From NCBI RefSeq assembly GCF_016592155.1, contig NZ_AP024237.1, positions 2,418,001 to 2,482,000 of the forward strand: a DNA stretch of 64,000 nt, written 5' to 3'. Position 1 is the first letter of the stretch. Each line of letters starts with the position of its first letter. Under the pieces are notes generated by a model that searched no databases, was not told the DNA's origin, and saw only the letters and a program-made list of their open reading frames with translations. A program made the position numbers and the translations under genes. Shown in pieces: positions 32,850 through 43,020 of the stretch. The stretch comes from Mycobacterium heckeshornense. GTDB lineage: Bacteria > Actinomycetota > Actinomycetes > Mycobacteriales > Mycobacteriaceae.

Positions 32850-33554
32850 CTAATTCGCGCCCGCAACGGCCTCATGCCAGGTCAATACGCCGACCAGCAC
32901 GCGGACCTGGGTATCGAAGATCGCTTCGGGGTCGGTGAGGGTGCCGGCACCGTAGCGCCCGAACACCTCGAGGTTGATCGCACCCACGATGGCGGCCCAC
33001 AACAGCAAACACTCGGCGATGACGCGATCGTCGCCCGGAAACCCGAAGTGATCGCGAATCCGTTGAAAGTCCGACGACATCGGCTGCGGCGCAGCGTGAT
33101 CGGTCAACATGATATCGCCGGTTGCGATCCCGGCGGCAACAGCGTCGAACAACGCGCCCAGCACCCGGGTGCTCGGTCCAACCGTCCGCTCCCCCGGTGC
33201 CTGATAGCCAGGCACCGGGCTGCCGTACAGCAGCGCCCACCTGGCCGGGTGCGTCAGAGCCCATCGACGTACCGCATGCGCGATCGCGAGGACGTCGTCA
33301 CTCCACACCTCAGCCATCGCGTCACGGGCCGCCTCGACCGCATCGGCCAGGTCGTTGTAGGCGTCGATGAGCAGCAACGTCAGCAACTCGTCGCGGCTGG
33401 CCACATATCGGTACACCGCCGAGGACACCATGCCCAGCTCGCGGGCGATCGCGCGCAGCGAGAGCCCGGCCGCCCCGTGCTCGACCAGGTGGCGGCGACC
33501 CAGCTCGACGATTTGCGCCTCGATACGCTGCCGCGAGACGTGCCGCGTGCCCAC
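32850..33554 (-). CDS. TetR-family transcriptional regulator (Rv1816-like)
   Basis: A 234-residue protein, the same length as Rv1816 when started at the GTG at 33554. The helix-turn-helix lies at residues about 10-55 (RIEAQIVELGRRHLVEHGAAG, LSLRAIARELGMVSSAVYRYV). The C-terminal ligand domain includes WALLYGSPVPGY and FGFPGDDRV. It is likely to regulate its neighbours, but no operator could be assigned. Confidence 0.88.
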   Translation of the reverse strand: MGTRHVSRQRIEAQIVELGRRHLVEHGAAGLSLRAIARELGMVSSAVYRYVASRDELLTLLLIDAYNDLADAVEAARDAMAEVWSDDVLAIAHAVRRWALTHPARWALLYGSPVPGYQAPGERTVGPSTRVLGALFDAVAAGIATGDIMLTDHAAPQPMSSDFQRIRDHFGFPGDDRVIAECLLLWAAIVGAINLEVFGRYGAGTLTDPEAIFDTQVRVLVGVLTWHEAVAGAN

Positions 33555-33595
33555 ATGGCCTAGTGTGACACGAAACGAGAACGGTGCTCTTGATT

Positions 33596-34297
33596 TCAGG
33601 TCTTCGGCGCGACGCCCGGCCGTTTGCTGCCCATCGTGGCCACGCCGACGTCCTCGCGGACTTGCTGGGAAGCGGCGACCCAGGACACCGCCGCCGGGAA
33701 CTGCCCCCACCGACTGTTGAATACCCCGACGATAATTGCCGAGCCGGAAGTGGGCGTGATGTACACCGGCCCGCCGGAGTCGCCGTTTTCACTGACGATG
33801 CCTTCGGACATGGTGAACCAGCCGTTGTTGACTCGCTCGACTGTGCCGCAGCTTTCACCGGTGACGACGCCGAAGTGGCAGACGGCCTGCCCGGGGCGCA
33901 CCACCAGAGCAGGATCTGAGCCCAGCACCCGCCCGCCGGGCAAGATGTTGTTCGCGGTCACGTCGTCGGCCAGCACAATCGCCTCATAGTCGGCGATCTG
34001 CTGGTCGGCCGCGACCGTCGACCCGTTGGGTGTGTTGTTCCGGAACGTCGCTTGATTGCCGATGACGTTGCCGTCCTTGTCGGTGACCGGGCCATGGCCG
34101 TGGCAGTGCCCGGCGGTGAAGGCGACGCGCAGCGCCGGATCGACATAGCCCAGTGTGCACAGGCGGGTGTCCTGGTGGATTTCCATGCCGGGAAACACCA
34201 GCGGCGGATCGGCGCGGGCTACCTGTGGCGCCGGCCATGCCGACAGTGCCGCGGCGGTGAGCGTCACCGCGAACGCAGAGAGTGCAGCCCGGCGCAC
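33596..34297 (-). CDS. secreted trypsin-like serine protease homologue (Rv1815-like)
   Basis: A 233-residue protein with a signal peptide (hydrophobic 8-25, cleavage likely after VARA, before DPPLVFPG). The full catalytic triad of an S1-like fold is visible: His in FTAGHCHG, Asp in IADYEAIVL and Ser in [10 protein letters not shown]. Four cysteines ([22 protein letters not shown]) may form two disulfides. It corresponds to Rv1815; substrate unknown. The GTG at 34297 was chosen because it places a short basic stretch ahead of the hydrophobic core. Confidence 0.85.
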   Translation of the reverse strand: MRRAALSAFAVTLTAAALSAWPAPQVARADPPLVFPGMEIHQDTRLCTLGYVDPALRVAFTAGHCHGHGPVTDKDGNVIGNQATFRNNTPNGSTVAADQQIADYEAIVLADDVTANNILPGGRVLGSDPALVVRPGQAVCHFGVVTGESCGTVERVNNGWFTMSEGIVSENGDSGGPVYITPTSGSAIIVGVFNSRWGQFPAAVSWVAASQQVREDVGVATMGSKRPGVAPKT

Positions 34298-34441
34298 ATC
34301 GACTCCGATCCGTCGGCGGCCGGCACAACCCCGGCCGAAGGTAGTGGCTGTGCAGACCATCGGCGCAGCGCTTCAAGACGTTACCGGCTTGCGGGCGGCA
34401 ACGAGGCGCGAGCCCGCAATTCGGCGGCGCTCAGCTTCTGC

Positions 34442-35332
34442 TTACGACGCGGGTTGCCAGCCGGGTGGTCCGAACACGTAGCCCAGTCGATCCCGCAGCC
34501 GGGTCGCCGAACGCACATCGCGGACGATCGCGACGTACTCGTAGGTCTGCAGCTTCCAGATATTGAAGGTGTCGACTTGCTTGGTCAGCCCATAGTGCGG
34601 CCGGAACAGCTCAGGTTGGAACGTGCCGAACAGCCGGTCCCAGATGATAAAGATGCCCCCGTAGTTCTTGTCCAGATATTGGGGGTCCATGCCATGATGC
34701 ACGCGGTGGTGTGACGGGGTGTTGACGACGAATTCGATCGGCCGCGGCAGCTTCCCGATCCGTTCGGTGTGCACCCAGAACTGATAGATCAGGTTCACCG
34801 AGAAGCTGGCGAACACCATCCAAGGCGGAATTCCCAACAGCGGCAACGGAATCCACATCAGGATCTCGCCGCTGTTATTCCACTTTTGGCGCAGTGCGGT
34901 GGCGAAGTTGAAGTACTGGCTGGAGTGATGCGACTGATGCGTGGCCCAGATCAGCCGAACCCGGTGAGCCATCCGGTGATAGGTGTAATAGAGGAGATCG
35001 ACGCCAAGGATCGCGATCATCCACGTGTACCAGCGGGTCGCCGGGAGATGCCAGGGCGCCAGATAGGTGTAGATGGCGGCGTAGCCGAGCAGCGCCAAAA
35101 ACTTCCAGCCCGCGGTGGTGACCAGCGACACCAGGCCCATCGAGATGCTGGCCCAGGAATCCGGGGCAAGGTACGCCCCGGAGGGCGGGCGCTGCGCCTT
35201 TTCGAGGTGTTCGAGCTTGCGCGCCGCGGACCACTCCACGATCAGCAGCACCAGGAAAAACGGTACCGCGAAGAGCACCGGATCGCGCATTTGTGCCGGC
35301 AGCACAGCCAGGAGATCCGCGATCGTATCCAC
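34442..35332 (-). CDS. erg3: sterol desaturase/fatty acid hydroxylase family membrane protein (erg3-like)
   Basis: A 296-residue membrane di-iron enzyme. The three histidine clusters are present: HRMAH, HQSHH and HRVHH (in NTPSHHRVHHGMD). At least four hydrophobic helices surround them. It is the counterpart of Rv1814 (erg3). A true sterol C5-desaturase role is doubtful in a bacterium without sterol synthesis; lipid hydroxylation is likelier. The start is the GTG at 35332; an internal ATG is also possible. Confidence 0.88.
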   Translation of the reverse strand: MDTIADLLAVLPAQMRDPVLFAVPFFLVLLIVEWSAARKLEHLEKAQRPPSGAYLAPDSWASISMGLVSLVTTAGWKFLALLGYAAIYTYLAPWHLPATRWYTWMIAILGVDLLYYTYHRMAHRVRLIWATHQSHHSSQYFNFATALRQKWNNSGEILMWIPLPLLGIPPWMVFASFSVNLIYQFWVHTERIGKLPRPIEFVVNTPSHHRVHHGMDPQYLDKNYGGIFIIWDRLFGTFQPELFRPHYGLTKQVDTFNIWKLQTYEYVAIVRDVRSATRLRDRLGYVFGPPGWQPAS

Positions 35333-35342
35333 GCCAGACAGA

Positions 35343-36101
35343 TTACGGCTCGTCCACGGTCCGCGGCGGCCCACTGCCGATGTCCGGCATGGGCGGCATG
35401 GAGTCGCTCGGCTCTCCGGCATACCAGTGCACGGCCTGGATGCCGGGTTGCAGGGACAGTTCGGCGACCAGGCGCTCAAGGCGTGCTGGCGCGTGACCAT
35501 CCATGAGCAGATAAGCGGTCAGCGCGACCGTGTCGTCGGCGGCTCGCCCGGTGTGAATCCCCCGCAGTATCAGGTCGTTGGCGCTGGTGTGCTGCACGAT
35601 CTGGGCCCGCGCGTATTTCTCGCTTTTGGGGCGGCAGATGAGCTGAATCTGGTAGGGCTGCTGGTCTTCGCTTTCTTCGACGGCATTGTCGTGGTCGATC
35701 AGCCGGCCAAGCGGACGTCCCAGCAGGTGGATGACGACCACGGTGCCGGTGGCGATCACGGCGAACAGCAGATGCCCGGATGCCGCCAGCACCCCCACGG
35801 CCGCCGAACACCACAGTGTCGCAGCGGTATTCAGGCCGCGGACGTTGAATCCCTCACGCAGGATGACCCCTCCGCCGAGAAACCCGACCCCGGACACCAC
35901 ATACGACGCCACCCTGGTCGGGCTGGTGTCGTCGGTGGCCACCGCATAGAGCACGAACAACGTCGCCCCGGTTGCCACCAGCGCGTTGGTGCGCAGACCC
36001 GCCATGCGTGCCCGCCACTGCCGCTCCAGCCCGATCAGCGCACCGCAGCCCAGCCCGACGGCCAGGCGCAACGCGAAATCGGCGAGGCTCAGCGTGTGCA
36101 C
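35343..36101 (-). CDS. mgtC: MgtC virulence-type Mg2+-limitation protein
   Basis: A 252-residue protein. The N-terminal membrane domain (1-135) has five helices with GALIGLERQWRARMAGLRTN and GVGFLGGGVILREG, the MgtC/SapB signature. The C-terminal part (145-252) is an ACT-like cytoplasmic domain ending with a Pro-rich tail. MgtC is required by M. tuberculosis and Salmonella for growth at low Mg2+ and in macrophages and modulates the ATP synthase in Salmonella. The GTG at 36101 follows AAGGAGAG. Residues 205-230 resemble the tails of two nearby PPE proteins. It lies at the distal end of a leftward series of PPE genes. Confidence 0.94.
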   Translation of the reverse strand: MHTLSLADFALRLAVGLGCGALIGLERQWRARMAGLRTNALVATGATLFVLYAVATDDTSPTRVASYVVSGVGFLGGGVILREGFNVRGLNTAATLWCSAAVGVLAASGHLLFAVIATGTVVVIHLLGRPLGRLIDHDNAVEESEDQQPYQIQLICRPKSEKYARAQIVQHTSANDLILRGIHTGRAADDTVALTAYLLMDGHAPARLERLVAELSLQPGIQAVHWYAGEPSDSMPPMPDIGSGPPRTVDEP

Positions 36102-36243
36102 GAGGCGGCTCTCCTTCCCCGGCGGCTGATTATGGGTATCAGTGTGGCGCAAACTCGACGAGGCCGGTGCGTAGTTAACCACGCATCGGTAAACAACAAG
36201 CGAAGCCGTTAACCAGCGCCGATGCGGCCCGGGCTTGACGCTG

Positions 36244-37656
36244 CTATCCCGACTGTGCGGTCGGCGGCACGATCGGTTTGCCGGTGCCAGATACATGCAC
36301 CGCGTGGACACCGGGCGACTTGGATAGTTGGTCCAGCAGGCTCTGCAGATGCGCCTGGTCGGTGTGCCAGTGTTGCACGGAGTCTGGCTTTTGTGACAGC
36401 TCGGCCAGGACACGCTTGAGTTTCTCTGGGGTGCTGTTGCTGCTGTCTTTGTCCGGACTCGGGTCGCCGCCCCGGGCCAGGGTTCCACCGAGGAGGCGGG
36501 GTGTGGTGCCGCCCAGGGCGCCACCCGCCAAACCGGCCAGGGCCAGCTGGCTGAACAAACTTCCCACGCCGTCCGCCGTGGCTGCGGGGGCGGCGGCCGC
36601 GCTGGTGCCGGACAACGCGCTGGCCGCCAGCCTGACCGTCGGGGTGGCTACCGCCCAGGTCGGGGGCACCGACAGCGTCCCGACCAAGCCCGCGTGGCCC
36701 ACCCCTGCCGAAACTGCTGACGCCGCCGCACCGGCCACGGCCACCGGCGATGTGCTCGACCCAAGCCCGGCCGCTAAAGCCTCGCTGGCAGCCGCGGCGC
36801 CGCCAGCCGGCAGCATGGTTTGCAATCCCCGCACGCCGGACACGAAACCGAAGATCAGAGTGATCAGAACGTCGTTGGCGGGCAGCATCAGTTTGGGTAC
36901 AGCCTCGACGTAGGCACTCAGCGTCGAAAATTGGGTCGCCGGATCCGTTGACCCGGTGAGGAAACTGAGAAAAGACGACAATGGGTCCGGCGGGTCAGCC
37001 GCGGCCGGCGCCGCGGCGCTCTGTAGCGCCGACGGCACCTGTGACATCAGATGCGGCAACGTCGACTGCGTGTCACCGGCCGATGTAGCGGTGGCGCTGG
37101 CGACCGCGGCGGCTTGACCCGCCCCGCTGTCCGCAGTAGTGGCGGGTGGTGGGGGCGTGAACGGCGTCAATCGGGTAGCGGCTGCCGACGCGGCCGCATA
37201 GCCGTACATGGCCGCGGCGTCTTGCGCCCACATCTCCGCATACTGCGTTTCAGTGGCCGCGATGGCCGCGGTGTTCTGCCCGAGAACATTGGTCGCCACC
37301 AGCGACGCAAGCCGGCTGCGGTTGGCTGCGATCAGCGGCGGAGGCACCACAGCGGCAAAAGCGGTCTCGTAGGCTGCCGCTGCGGCCCGGGCCTGGGCGG
37401 CCGCCTGCTCCGCCCGTGTGGCGGTAACGCTCACCCAGGCGGCATACGGTGCTGCGGCCGCCGCCATACGGGTAGCCGACGGACCCCGCCAGCTGGCGGT
37501 CAAACCGGCGATCACCGACGAGTAGGCCTCAGCGGCCGAACGCAGCTGGGCGGCTAATCCGTCCCAGGCCGTGGCAGCAGCCATGATCGATCCAGCTCCA
37601 GCGCCGGCGTACATTCGACCGGAGTTCACTTCCGGCGGCAGCAAGCCGAAATCCAT
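36244..37656 (-). CDS. PPE protein with MgtC-like C-terminal tail (PPE33-like)
   Basis: A 470-residue PPE-SVP protein. The PPE domain (1-175) starts [18 protein letters not shown] and includes GWRGPSA-type WxG-like and [22 protein letters not shown] regions. The SVP motif [14 protein letters not shown] is at about 335. Unusually, a further 63 residues (408-470) follow; they hold two helix-strand units, [20 protein letters not shown] and [19 protein letters not shown], like the end of MgtC encoded just downstream. Length and place fit PPE33. It would be exported by ESX-5 with a PE partner and EspG5. Confidence 0.88.
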   Translation of the reverse strand: MDFGLLPPEVNSGRMYAGAGAGSIMAAATAWDGLAAQLRSAAEAYSSVIAGLTASWRGPSATRMAAAAAPYAAWVSVTATRAEQAAAQARAAAAAYETAFAAVVPPPLIAANRSRLASLVATNVLGQNTAAIAATETQYAEMWAQDAAAMYGYAAASAAATRLTPFTPPPPATTADSGAGQAAAVASATATSAGDTQSTLPHLMSQVPSALQSAAAPAAADPPDPLSSFLSFLTGSTDPATQFSTLSAYVEAVPKLMLPANDVLITLIFGFVSGVRGLQTMLPAGGAAAASEALAAGLGSSTSPVAVAGAAASAVSAGVGHAGLVGTLSVPPTWAVATPTVRLAASALSGTSAAAAPAATADGVGSLFSQLALAGLAGGALGGTTPRLLGGTLARGGDPSPDKDSSNSTPEKLKRVLAELSQKPDSVQHWHTDQAHLQSLLDQLSKSPGVHAVHVSGTGKPIVPPTAQSG

Positions 37657-37775
37657 TGTCGCACCCCTTAAATCGCTTCATAAATCGCGCCGGCTAGAGC
37701 TCTCGTTGTCTGAAACCCGAAAGCCATGTTTGCTCCTTGCTTCGTCAGCCCCGTTTCATCTGCGCTGCAACAGGT

Positions 37776-39014
37776 TTAGTCATCGTCGGGTATCACGATG
37801 ATGGTGGCGCTGGTTGCCGACCCCGAGGAAGCCGCACCACCGCCTAAACTAAGCGGTCGTGTTGTGGCGCCGCCGGTGCCGACCATGGCCCGTCCGGCCA
37901 AGCTTGACAGGGCCATGTTGCTGAACAGGCTTCCCTGACTGTCGGCCGCGATGGCCGCCGAGATGCCACCCTGGCCGGATTCAGGCAACGCTGCGGCCAC
38001 CGGCCTGATCGCCGGGGCTGCCACCGCCCAGCCCCCGGGCACCGACAATCCCCCGGCGAAACCCGCGCGGCCCATGCCCGCGGCTACCACCCCTCCTGAT
38101 GAACCCAGCAGACGCGTGCCCGAATCGAGCCCGCCCTCGAGCAGTCCACCGGTGGCGCCCGACTGCGCCCCGAACACCCTGGCAGCAATGCTGGTGTAGT
38201 TCTGTGCAGCGGTGGGCAAAAGATAGTTCTGGAACGCCAATAGATAAGGCACGCCACCAATCGGGAAATACGAGATCGGTGACGTCGGGCCGGTGATAAA
38301 CGTCAGCAACGACGACACCGGGTTGGGCGGATCGGCCGCCGCCGCGGGCGCCGCTGACGTCGGCGCAGCCAAGCCTTGCAGTGCCTGCGGCAGCGTCGAG
38401 ATCGCATGACGTAACGTCGATTCCGCCGTGCCAGCCGAGGTGCCGGCGGCTTGGGCGACCGCGGCGGCTTGACCCGCACCGCTGCCAGCATTGGTGGTCT
38501 GCGGCGGCGGGGTGAACGGCGTCAATCGGGTAGCGGCTGCCGACGCGGCCGCGTAGCCGTACATGGCCGCGGCGTCTTGCGCCCACATCTCCGCGTACTG
38601 CGCTTCGGTGGCCATGATCGCGGGGGTGTTTTGCCCGAAGACGTTCGTGGCGACCAGTGCCGTCAATTGTGCGCGGTTTGCCGCAATCACCGGTGGCGGC
38701 ACGGTCGCCGCAAACGCCGATTGATAGGCGGCGGCCGCTGCTTTGGCTTGTGCAGCGGTTTGTTCGGCCTGGACCCCAGTGGCACTCATCCAGGCCGCGT
38801 ACGCCGCGGCCGCCTGAGTCATCATCGTCGAGGACGGTCCCTGCCACTGCGCGGCTACATTTGCGATCGCCGACGAATACGACACCGCAGTGGAATTCAA
38901 TTGAGCAGCCAACCCATCCCAAGCCGCCGCGGCAGCCAGCATCGGTCCCGAGCCGGGACCGGCATACATTCGACCAGAGTTGATTTCCGGCGGTAACGCC
39001 CCAAAGTCAATCAT
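37776..39014 (-). CDS. PPE-SVP protein (PPE32-like)
   Basis: A 412-residue PPE protein starting [19 protein letters not shown] with the PPE domain at 1-175 and the SVP motif [14 protein letters not shown] at about 320. It ends in a hydrophobic-acidic tail, [11 protein letters not shown], shared in form with the PPE at 41722-43020. Length and place fit PPE32. The start could also be the ATG at 39023. A 119-bp gap separates it from the downstream PPE gene, so the two are probably cotranscribed. Confidence 0.88.
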   Translation of the reverse strand: MIDFGALPPEINSGRMYAGPGSGPMLAAAAAWDGLAAQLNSTAVSYSSAIANVAAQWQGPSSTMMTQAAAAYAAWMSATGVQAEQTAAQAKAAAAAYQSAFAATVPPPVIAANRAQLTALVATNVFGQNTPAIMATEAQYAEMWAQDAAAMYGYAAASAAATRLTPFTPPPQTTNAGSGAGQAAAVAQAAGTSAGTAESTLRHAISTLPQALQGLAAPTSAAPAAAADPPNPVSSLLTFITGPTSPISYFPIGGVPYLLAFQNYLLPTAAQNYTSIAARVFGAQSGATGGLLEGGLDSGTRLLGSSGGVVAAGMGRAGFAGGLSVPGGWAVAAPAIRPVAAALPESGQGGISAAIAADSQGSLFSNMALSSLAGRAMVGTGGATTRPLSLGGGAASSGSATSATIIVIPDDD

Positions 39015-39629
39015 CGAGAGCATCCCTCCCCGGGGTTTGTCAGTCGCGGCTGCATCCACAGCCCGGTACACCAAAACAAGTCGGTCGTGAACCAGCACTG
39101 CAGCCGGCGACTAGCCCGCCGCCCTCTGCAGCGATACCGGCGTGTGATTGGCAAGCCCTCAACTCCATACCGATGGGTCTGGCGGGCTGGATTTCCCACG
39201 ATCGTCGGCGCTCTCCCCATGCAGCAAAGGTGTATGCACACGGCCGTGAGCCCGCTCTGCAGAGCATCGCTGGGCGTGCCTCTTGGCTCGCAGGTCAACG
39301 GCGCCGGGAGGTATCAACCCCACTTGCTCATGGCACGTGCTGCGACTCTCTCAATCTCGCGTCAATCCGCGCCGAAGCGTAACGCTAGCCGACCCGTGTG
39401 ACAAGGATCACAGGAGATACACAGCAGAGTATCAGCGAGTCACCGGTTTGGATTCGTGCGCTTCGGTCAGTCCAACGTCGACCAGTTAGAGACCGTGCGA
39501 CGCGCACAACAACGTATCGCCCGGTGATCGATGTAGCGGGCGCTGACGCGAATTCCGCTTGCCCCGATCGTCGGCCATACTGATGCACGGGATTGCATAT
39601 GTATCCGGCAGCTACATAGGGTCGATACA
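39015..39629. other. 615-bp gap without a recognisable gene
   Basis: Only short frames with no family resemblance are present, and the base composition is less GC-rich than in the flanking genes. I see no M-box, tRNA or transposase remnant. It could hold a promoter for the PPE-PPE-mgtC group. Confidence 0.5.
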
Positions 39630-39947
39630 CTAACTCTTCGAAAGCTGTTGCGGGCAATAGTACTTCGCTGAAATTGCGGCGAACTGCGCTGCAGCGTCCA
39701 TGGTGAACGCGGGGTTATGGGTTTTAACGTCGTGGACTAGCTCCAGGCCGGATTCCCCGTGATTCAAGCACGTGCACACCGCTTGCGCGGCGCCGATCGC
39801 TTGATCCGCGCTCGGGTAGGTGATCCCCGATTGTTGCAAAGCTGTCAGGAACGCTGCGTCAGTGGCGACATCCCCCGGGTCGGCATAGGCCGGTGCAGCG
39901 ATGCCGATCATCGCCGAGACGCCCAGTAGTGCGAGCCGCAGCCTCAT
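39630..39947 (-). CDS. secreted DUF732 protein (Rv1810-like)
   Basis: A 105-residue small protein with a signal peptide (1-22, cleaved after AYA) and a DUF732 domain: DAAFLTALQQSGITYPSADQAIGAAQAVC and ITAK/ISAKYYCP with the paired cysteines. In M. tuberculosis Rv1810 lies between PPE33 and mgtC in the Mg2+-responsive PE20 operon; here it sits between two PPE pairs. The function is unknown. Confidence 0.87.
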   Translation of the reverse strand: MRLRLALLGVSAMIGIAAPAYADPGDVATDAAFLTALQQSGITYPSADQAIGAAQAVCTCLNHGESGLELVHDVKTHNPAFTMDAAAQFAAISAKYYCPQQLSKS

Positions 39948-40262
39948 GATTGACCTTTCTGCTATGTCGAAGCGATTTCTTAACTTCTTGGATCGTGGTG
40001 CAAACGTTCAGCAGCCCACCAGGCGATCGCAAAGGCATTGCAGATCAATGCTGTTGAGGTTTCAGCAGTATCCTCCCACCGGTTGGTCACTGCGTCATCA
40101 AGCCGAGATGCGGGTGATTGATTAGATAAACAGGGCCGCAATGTCGTTCGCGACGATGCCCGCCGGTTATCGTGGCTGCATCCCGCGGTCGCTGACGTGG
40201 CAGCCGCATTCACCACGACCATCCGCCCGCCAAATTGCCCGAACATCGAATGACGCTGCGGG
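39948..40262. other. 315-bp gap without a recognisable gene
   Basis: Nothing resembling a gene, riboswitch or repeat is evident. The region lies between the DUF732 gene and the upstream PPE gene on the same strand, and may be an untranslated part of a common transcript. Confidence 0.4.
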
Positions 40263-41651
40263 CTAGAACGACTGCACATTTGGCGGAAGGACCTTCGATT
40301 TGCCACCTTTGGTGAGGTGTACCGCGTGAACGCCGGGTTTCTTCGCCAACTGCTCCAGTAGGCCGTCGAGGCCTTCCGGATCGACGGTGTGATGTTGCAC
40401 GCTTTCCGGTTTCTGTGACAGTTGAGCGACCAGCCGCTGCAGCTGCTCCGGTGAATGGCTGTCTTTGAGGTTTTTCAACGGGGTCAGGCGGCTACGGTTG
40501 CCAGCGCGGGTCAGCGCAGTGGGAGCTCCCGCACCGAAAGCGCTGCCGACCATGCCCGCCGCCGACATCGAGCTGAGCAGGCTGCCCTCGCCGAGCGCGG
40601 CTGCCGGCACAGCATCTGGCGCGGTCGCAGACAACGCGGCGGCCACCGTCCTGATGGCCGGAGTGGCCACGGCCCAGCTGGGCGGTACGGACAACTTTCC
40701 GGCCAGCGTCCCGGCATTTCCCATGCTTCCCGATACCGCGCCGTATAGCGTGCCGCGGCCCCAGTGCGGCCAACCCAACCCAAGTCCAGCACCCAATCCC
40801 TCCCGCGGGATGTCGCCGAGTGCCTGGGACGGGGCGAACTTGAGGAACTGCGAGACGGGAAAATTGATCAGCAGCCCGATGTCGTTGAATTGTGTTGTCA
40901 GGCCAATCGGAACCTTTATCGCGTTGTACATGGCCGTGATCGTTGACGCGCCGCTCGGTCCAAAAAGGCCGTTCAGCGCATCGGTGATGGTCGTCGTGTA
41001 GTCGGTGGAAAGGTTTGCCAGCCATTGCAGCAGCGGGTTACCCGTTGTCAGCACCGACTGCGCGCTACCGGCGGCGGTGCCGGCCGCTTGAGTCACCGCG
41101 GCCGCCTGCCCGGCCAGGCCGCCCGCGTTAACGATCTGCGGTGCCGCGCTGAACGGTGTCACCTTGGCAGCGGTCGCCGACGAGGCAGCGTAGCCTTCCA
41201 TCGCCAGCGCGTCCTGGACCCACATCTCGCCGTATTGAGCTTCGGTCGCCGCGATCGCGGGGGTGTTCTGTCCGAAGATGTTCGTCGCCACCAGCGACGC
41301 GAGTCGGCTGCGGTTCGCTGCGATTTCGGCGGGTGGCACGTGCGCGGCCAACGCCGTCTCATAGGCGCTCGCCGCAGCGGTGGCCTGGGTCGCCGCTTCG
41401 GCGGCCTGTGCGGCGGTGGCCGACATCCACGCCACATACGGTGCGACCGCCGCGGCCATCGACATAGCCGACGGGCCAAGCCACGCCCCGCTGGTCAGAC
41501 CCGAGATCACTGACGAATAAGAGGCCGCTGCGGACTGGAGTTCAGCAGCCAGCCCATCCCAGGCCGCCGCCGCGGCGCGCATCGACCCCGATCCCGGGCC
41601 GCTGTAGATCCTGCCGGAGTTGATTTCCGGTGGAAGCGCTGCGTAAAACAT
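40263..41651 (-). CDS. PPE protein with MgtC-like C-terminal tail (second copy)
   Basis: A 462-residue PPE-SVP protein beginning [18 protein letters not shown]. The PPE domain is at 1-176, and the SVP motif GKLSVPPSWAVATP is at about 317. Residues 400-462 form the same two-unit tail as the PPE at 36244-37656: QLQRLVAQLSQKPESVQHH and LDGLLEQLAKKPGVHAVHL, ending VLPPNVQSF. It is preceded by a PPE gene of the IIVIP-tail type, so the arrangement IIVIP-PPE then MgtC-tail-PPE occurs twice in the island. Confidence 0.88.
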   Translation of the reverse strand: MFYAALPPEINSGRIYSGPGSGSMRAAAAAWDGLAAELQSAAASYSSVISGLTSGAWLGPSAMSMAAAVAPYVAWMSATAAQAAEAATQATAAASAYETALAAHVPPAEIAANRSRLASLVATNIFGQNTPAIAATEAQYGEMWVQDALAMEGYAASSATAAKVTPFSAAPQIVNAGGLAGQAAAVTQAAGTAAGSAQSVLTTGNPLLQWLANLSTDYTTTITDALNGLFGPSGASTITAMYNAIKVPIGLTTQFNDIGLLINFPVSQFLKFAPSQALGDIPREGLGAGLGLGWPHWGRGTLYGAVSGSMGNAGTLAGKLSVPPSWAVATPAIRTVAAALSATAPDAVPAAALGEGSLLSSMSAAGMVGSAFGAGAPTALTRAGNRSRLTPLKNLKDSHSPEQLQRLVAQLSQKPESVQHHTVDPEGLDGLLEQLAKKPGVHAVHLTKGGKSKVLPPNVQSF

Positions 41652-41721
41652 TGCTATTCCCCTTGATTCGTCTGCATGGCGAATCGGCCGGTGCTTGGCA
41701 GCCAGTGCGCGGCCGCGACCG

Positions 41722-43020
41722 TCATTCCTCCACCGCCGGTATCACGATGATCGTGGCTGTGGCAGGCTCGGCCTCTGCGGTGACGCTGCCCAGCGAGCTG
41801 GCCGTGAGGCCGCCGACGGGTCGGGTCGCGGCAGCCGCGATGCCACGTCCCGCCAAGCTCGACAGGGCCATCTGGCTGAACACGCCTTCCTCACCGGACA
41901 GCGAGGCCACTGGTGCGGCGGCAACGTTGGTGGGTAGCGTGGCGGCCAGCGTTCTGATCGCCGGCGCGGCTGTCGTCCAACCCTGGGGCACTGACAAAGA
42001 TCCGACTACCGCTGCGCGCCCCATGGCCCCCGACACCGGCCCAGTCCCCAATCCGGTCGGGCTCACAACAGATTTCAGCGAATCGCCCAGCGGTGCCAAT
42101 GCCCCCGTGGGTGGTTTGGGTCCGGCGAGCCAAGCGGCCGCACCCTGCCCGTTCTGGCCCCAGGCATATGCCTGCCCGAATGACAGGAACGGGCCGCCCG
42201 GTATCGTGCTCCAGCTCTGTGGTGAAAACGGGCCGGTCAGGGTTGACCAGATTGTGTTCCAGTTGGCCAGATCGGTCGAGAGTCCGGGCGGTAATTGCAG
42301 GTTGAACAGCGTCGGTAATGAAAGCCCTGACAACAAATTCGTCGACCCGGTCGTCGGCGACTCGGTGATGCCCGTTGCCAAGGTTTGTAGCGCCGTGGGC
42401 ATCGAGGTGATCAGCTGGGACAACTGCGTTGCCTTAGAGCTTGCGGAGCTGCTTGTGGCTTGGGTGACAGCGGCTGCTTGTCCAGCCGCGCCAGCCGGAT
42501 TGGTGGTCTGTGGCGGCTCGGTGAAAGGCGCCAATTGTGTCGCTGCCGCCGACGAGCCTGCGTAGCCATACATCGCCGCGGCGTCCTGGGCCCACATTTC
42601 GGCATAGTGAGCTTCTGTTGCAGCAATCGCCGGTGTGTTCTGACCCAGGATATTGGTGGCAATCAGCGTCATCAGCAGGCTGCGGTTGGCTGCGATCACC
42701 GGTGGTGGCACGGTCATGGCGAACGCCGTTTCGTAGGCGCTGGCTGCGGCTCTGGCTTGAGCAGCGGTTTGTTCAGCTTGCTCTGCGGCGCTGGTCAGCC
42801 ATGCCACATAGGGCGCCGCCGCCGAGGCCATCGATATTGCCGAGGGGCCCGACCACGCACTCGTCAGGCCCGAAACGGCAGACTGATAGGAAGACGCCGT
42901 GGCGGCCAGGTCAGCAGCGAGCCCATCCCAGGCCGCAGCGGCCGCCAGCATTGGCCCTGATCCTGGGCCGGCATACATCCGGCCAGAGTTGATCTCCGGC
43001 GGTAGTGCCCCGAAATCCAT
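41722..43020 (-). CDS. PPE-SVP protein (second IIVIP-tail copy)
   Basis: A 432-residue PPE protein starting [18 protein letters not shown], with PPE domain 1-175, the motif [14 protein letters not shown] at about 345 and the C-terminal tail [12 protein letters not shown], like that of the PPE at 37776-39014. A 70-bp spacer separates it from the downstream PPE. Export by ESX-5 is expected; function is inferred only from its surroundings of cation-transport genes. Confidence 0.88.
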   Translation of the reverse strand: MDFGALPPEINSGRMYAGPGSGPMLAAAAAWDGLAADLAATASSYQSAVSGLTSAWSGPSAISMASAAAPYVAWLTSAAEQAEQTAAQARAAASAYETAFAMTVPPPVIAANRSLLMTLIATNILGQNTPAIAATEAHYAEMWAQDAAAMYGYAGSSAAATQLAPFTEPPQTTNPAGAAGQAAAVTQATSSSASSKATQLSQLITSMPTALQTLATGITESPTTGSTNLLSGLSLPTLFNLQLPPGLSTDLANWNTIWSTLTGPFSPQSWSTIPGGPFLSFGQAYAWGQNGQGAAAWLAGPKPPTGALAPLGDSLKSVVSPTGLGTGPVSGAMGRAAVVGSLSVPQGWTTAAPAIRTLAATLPTNVAAAPVASLSGEEGVFSQMALSSLAGRGIAAAATRPVGGLTASSLGSVTAEAEPATATIIVIPAVEE

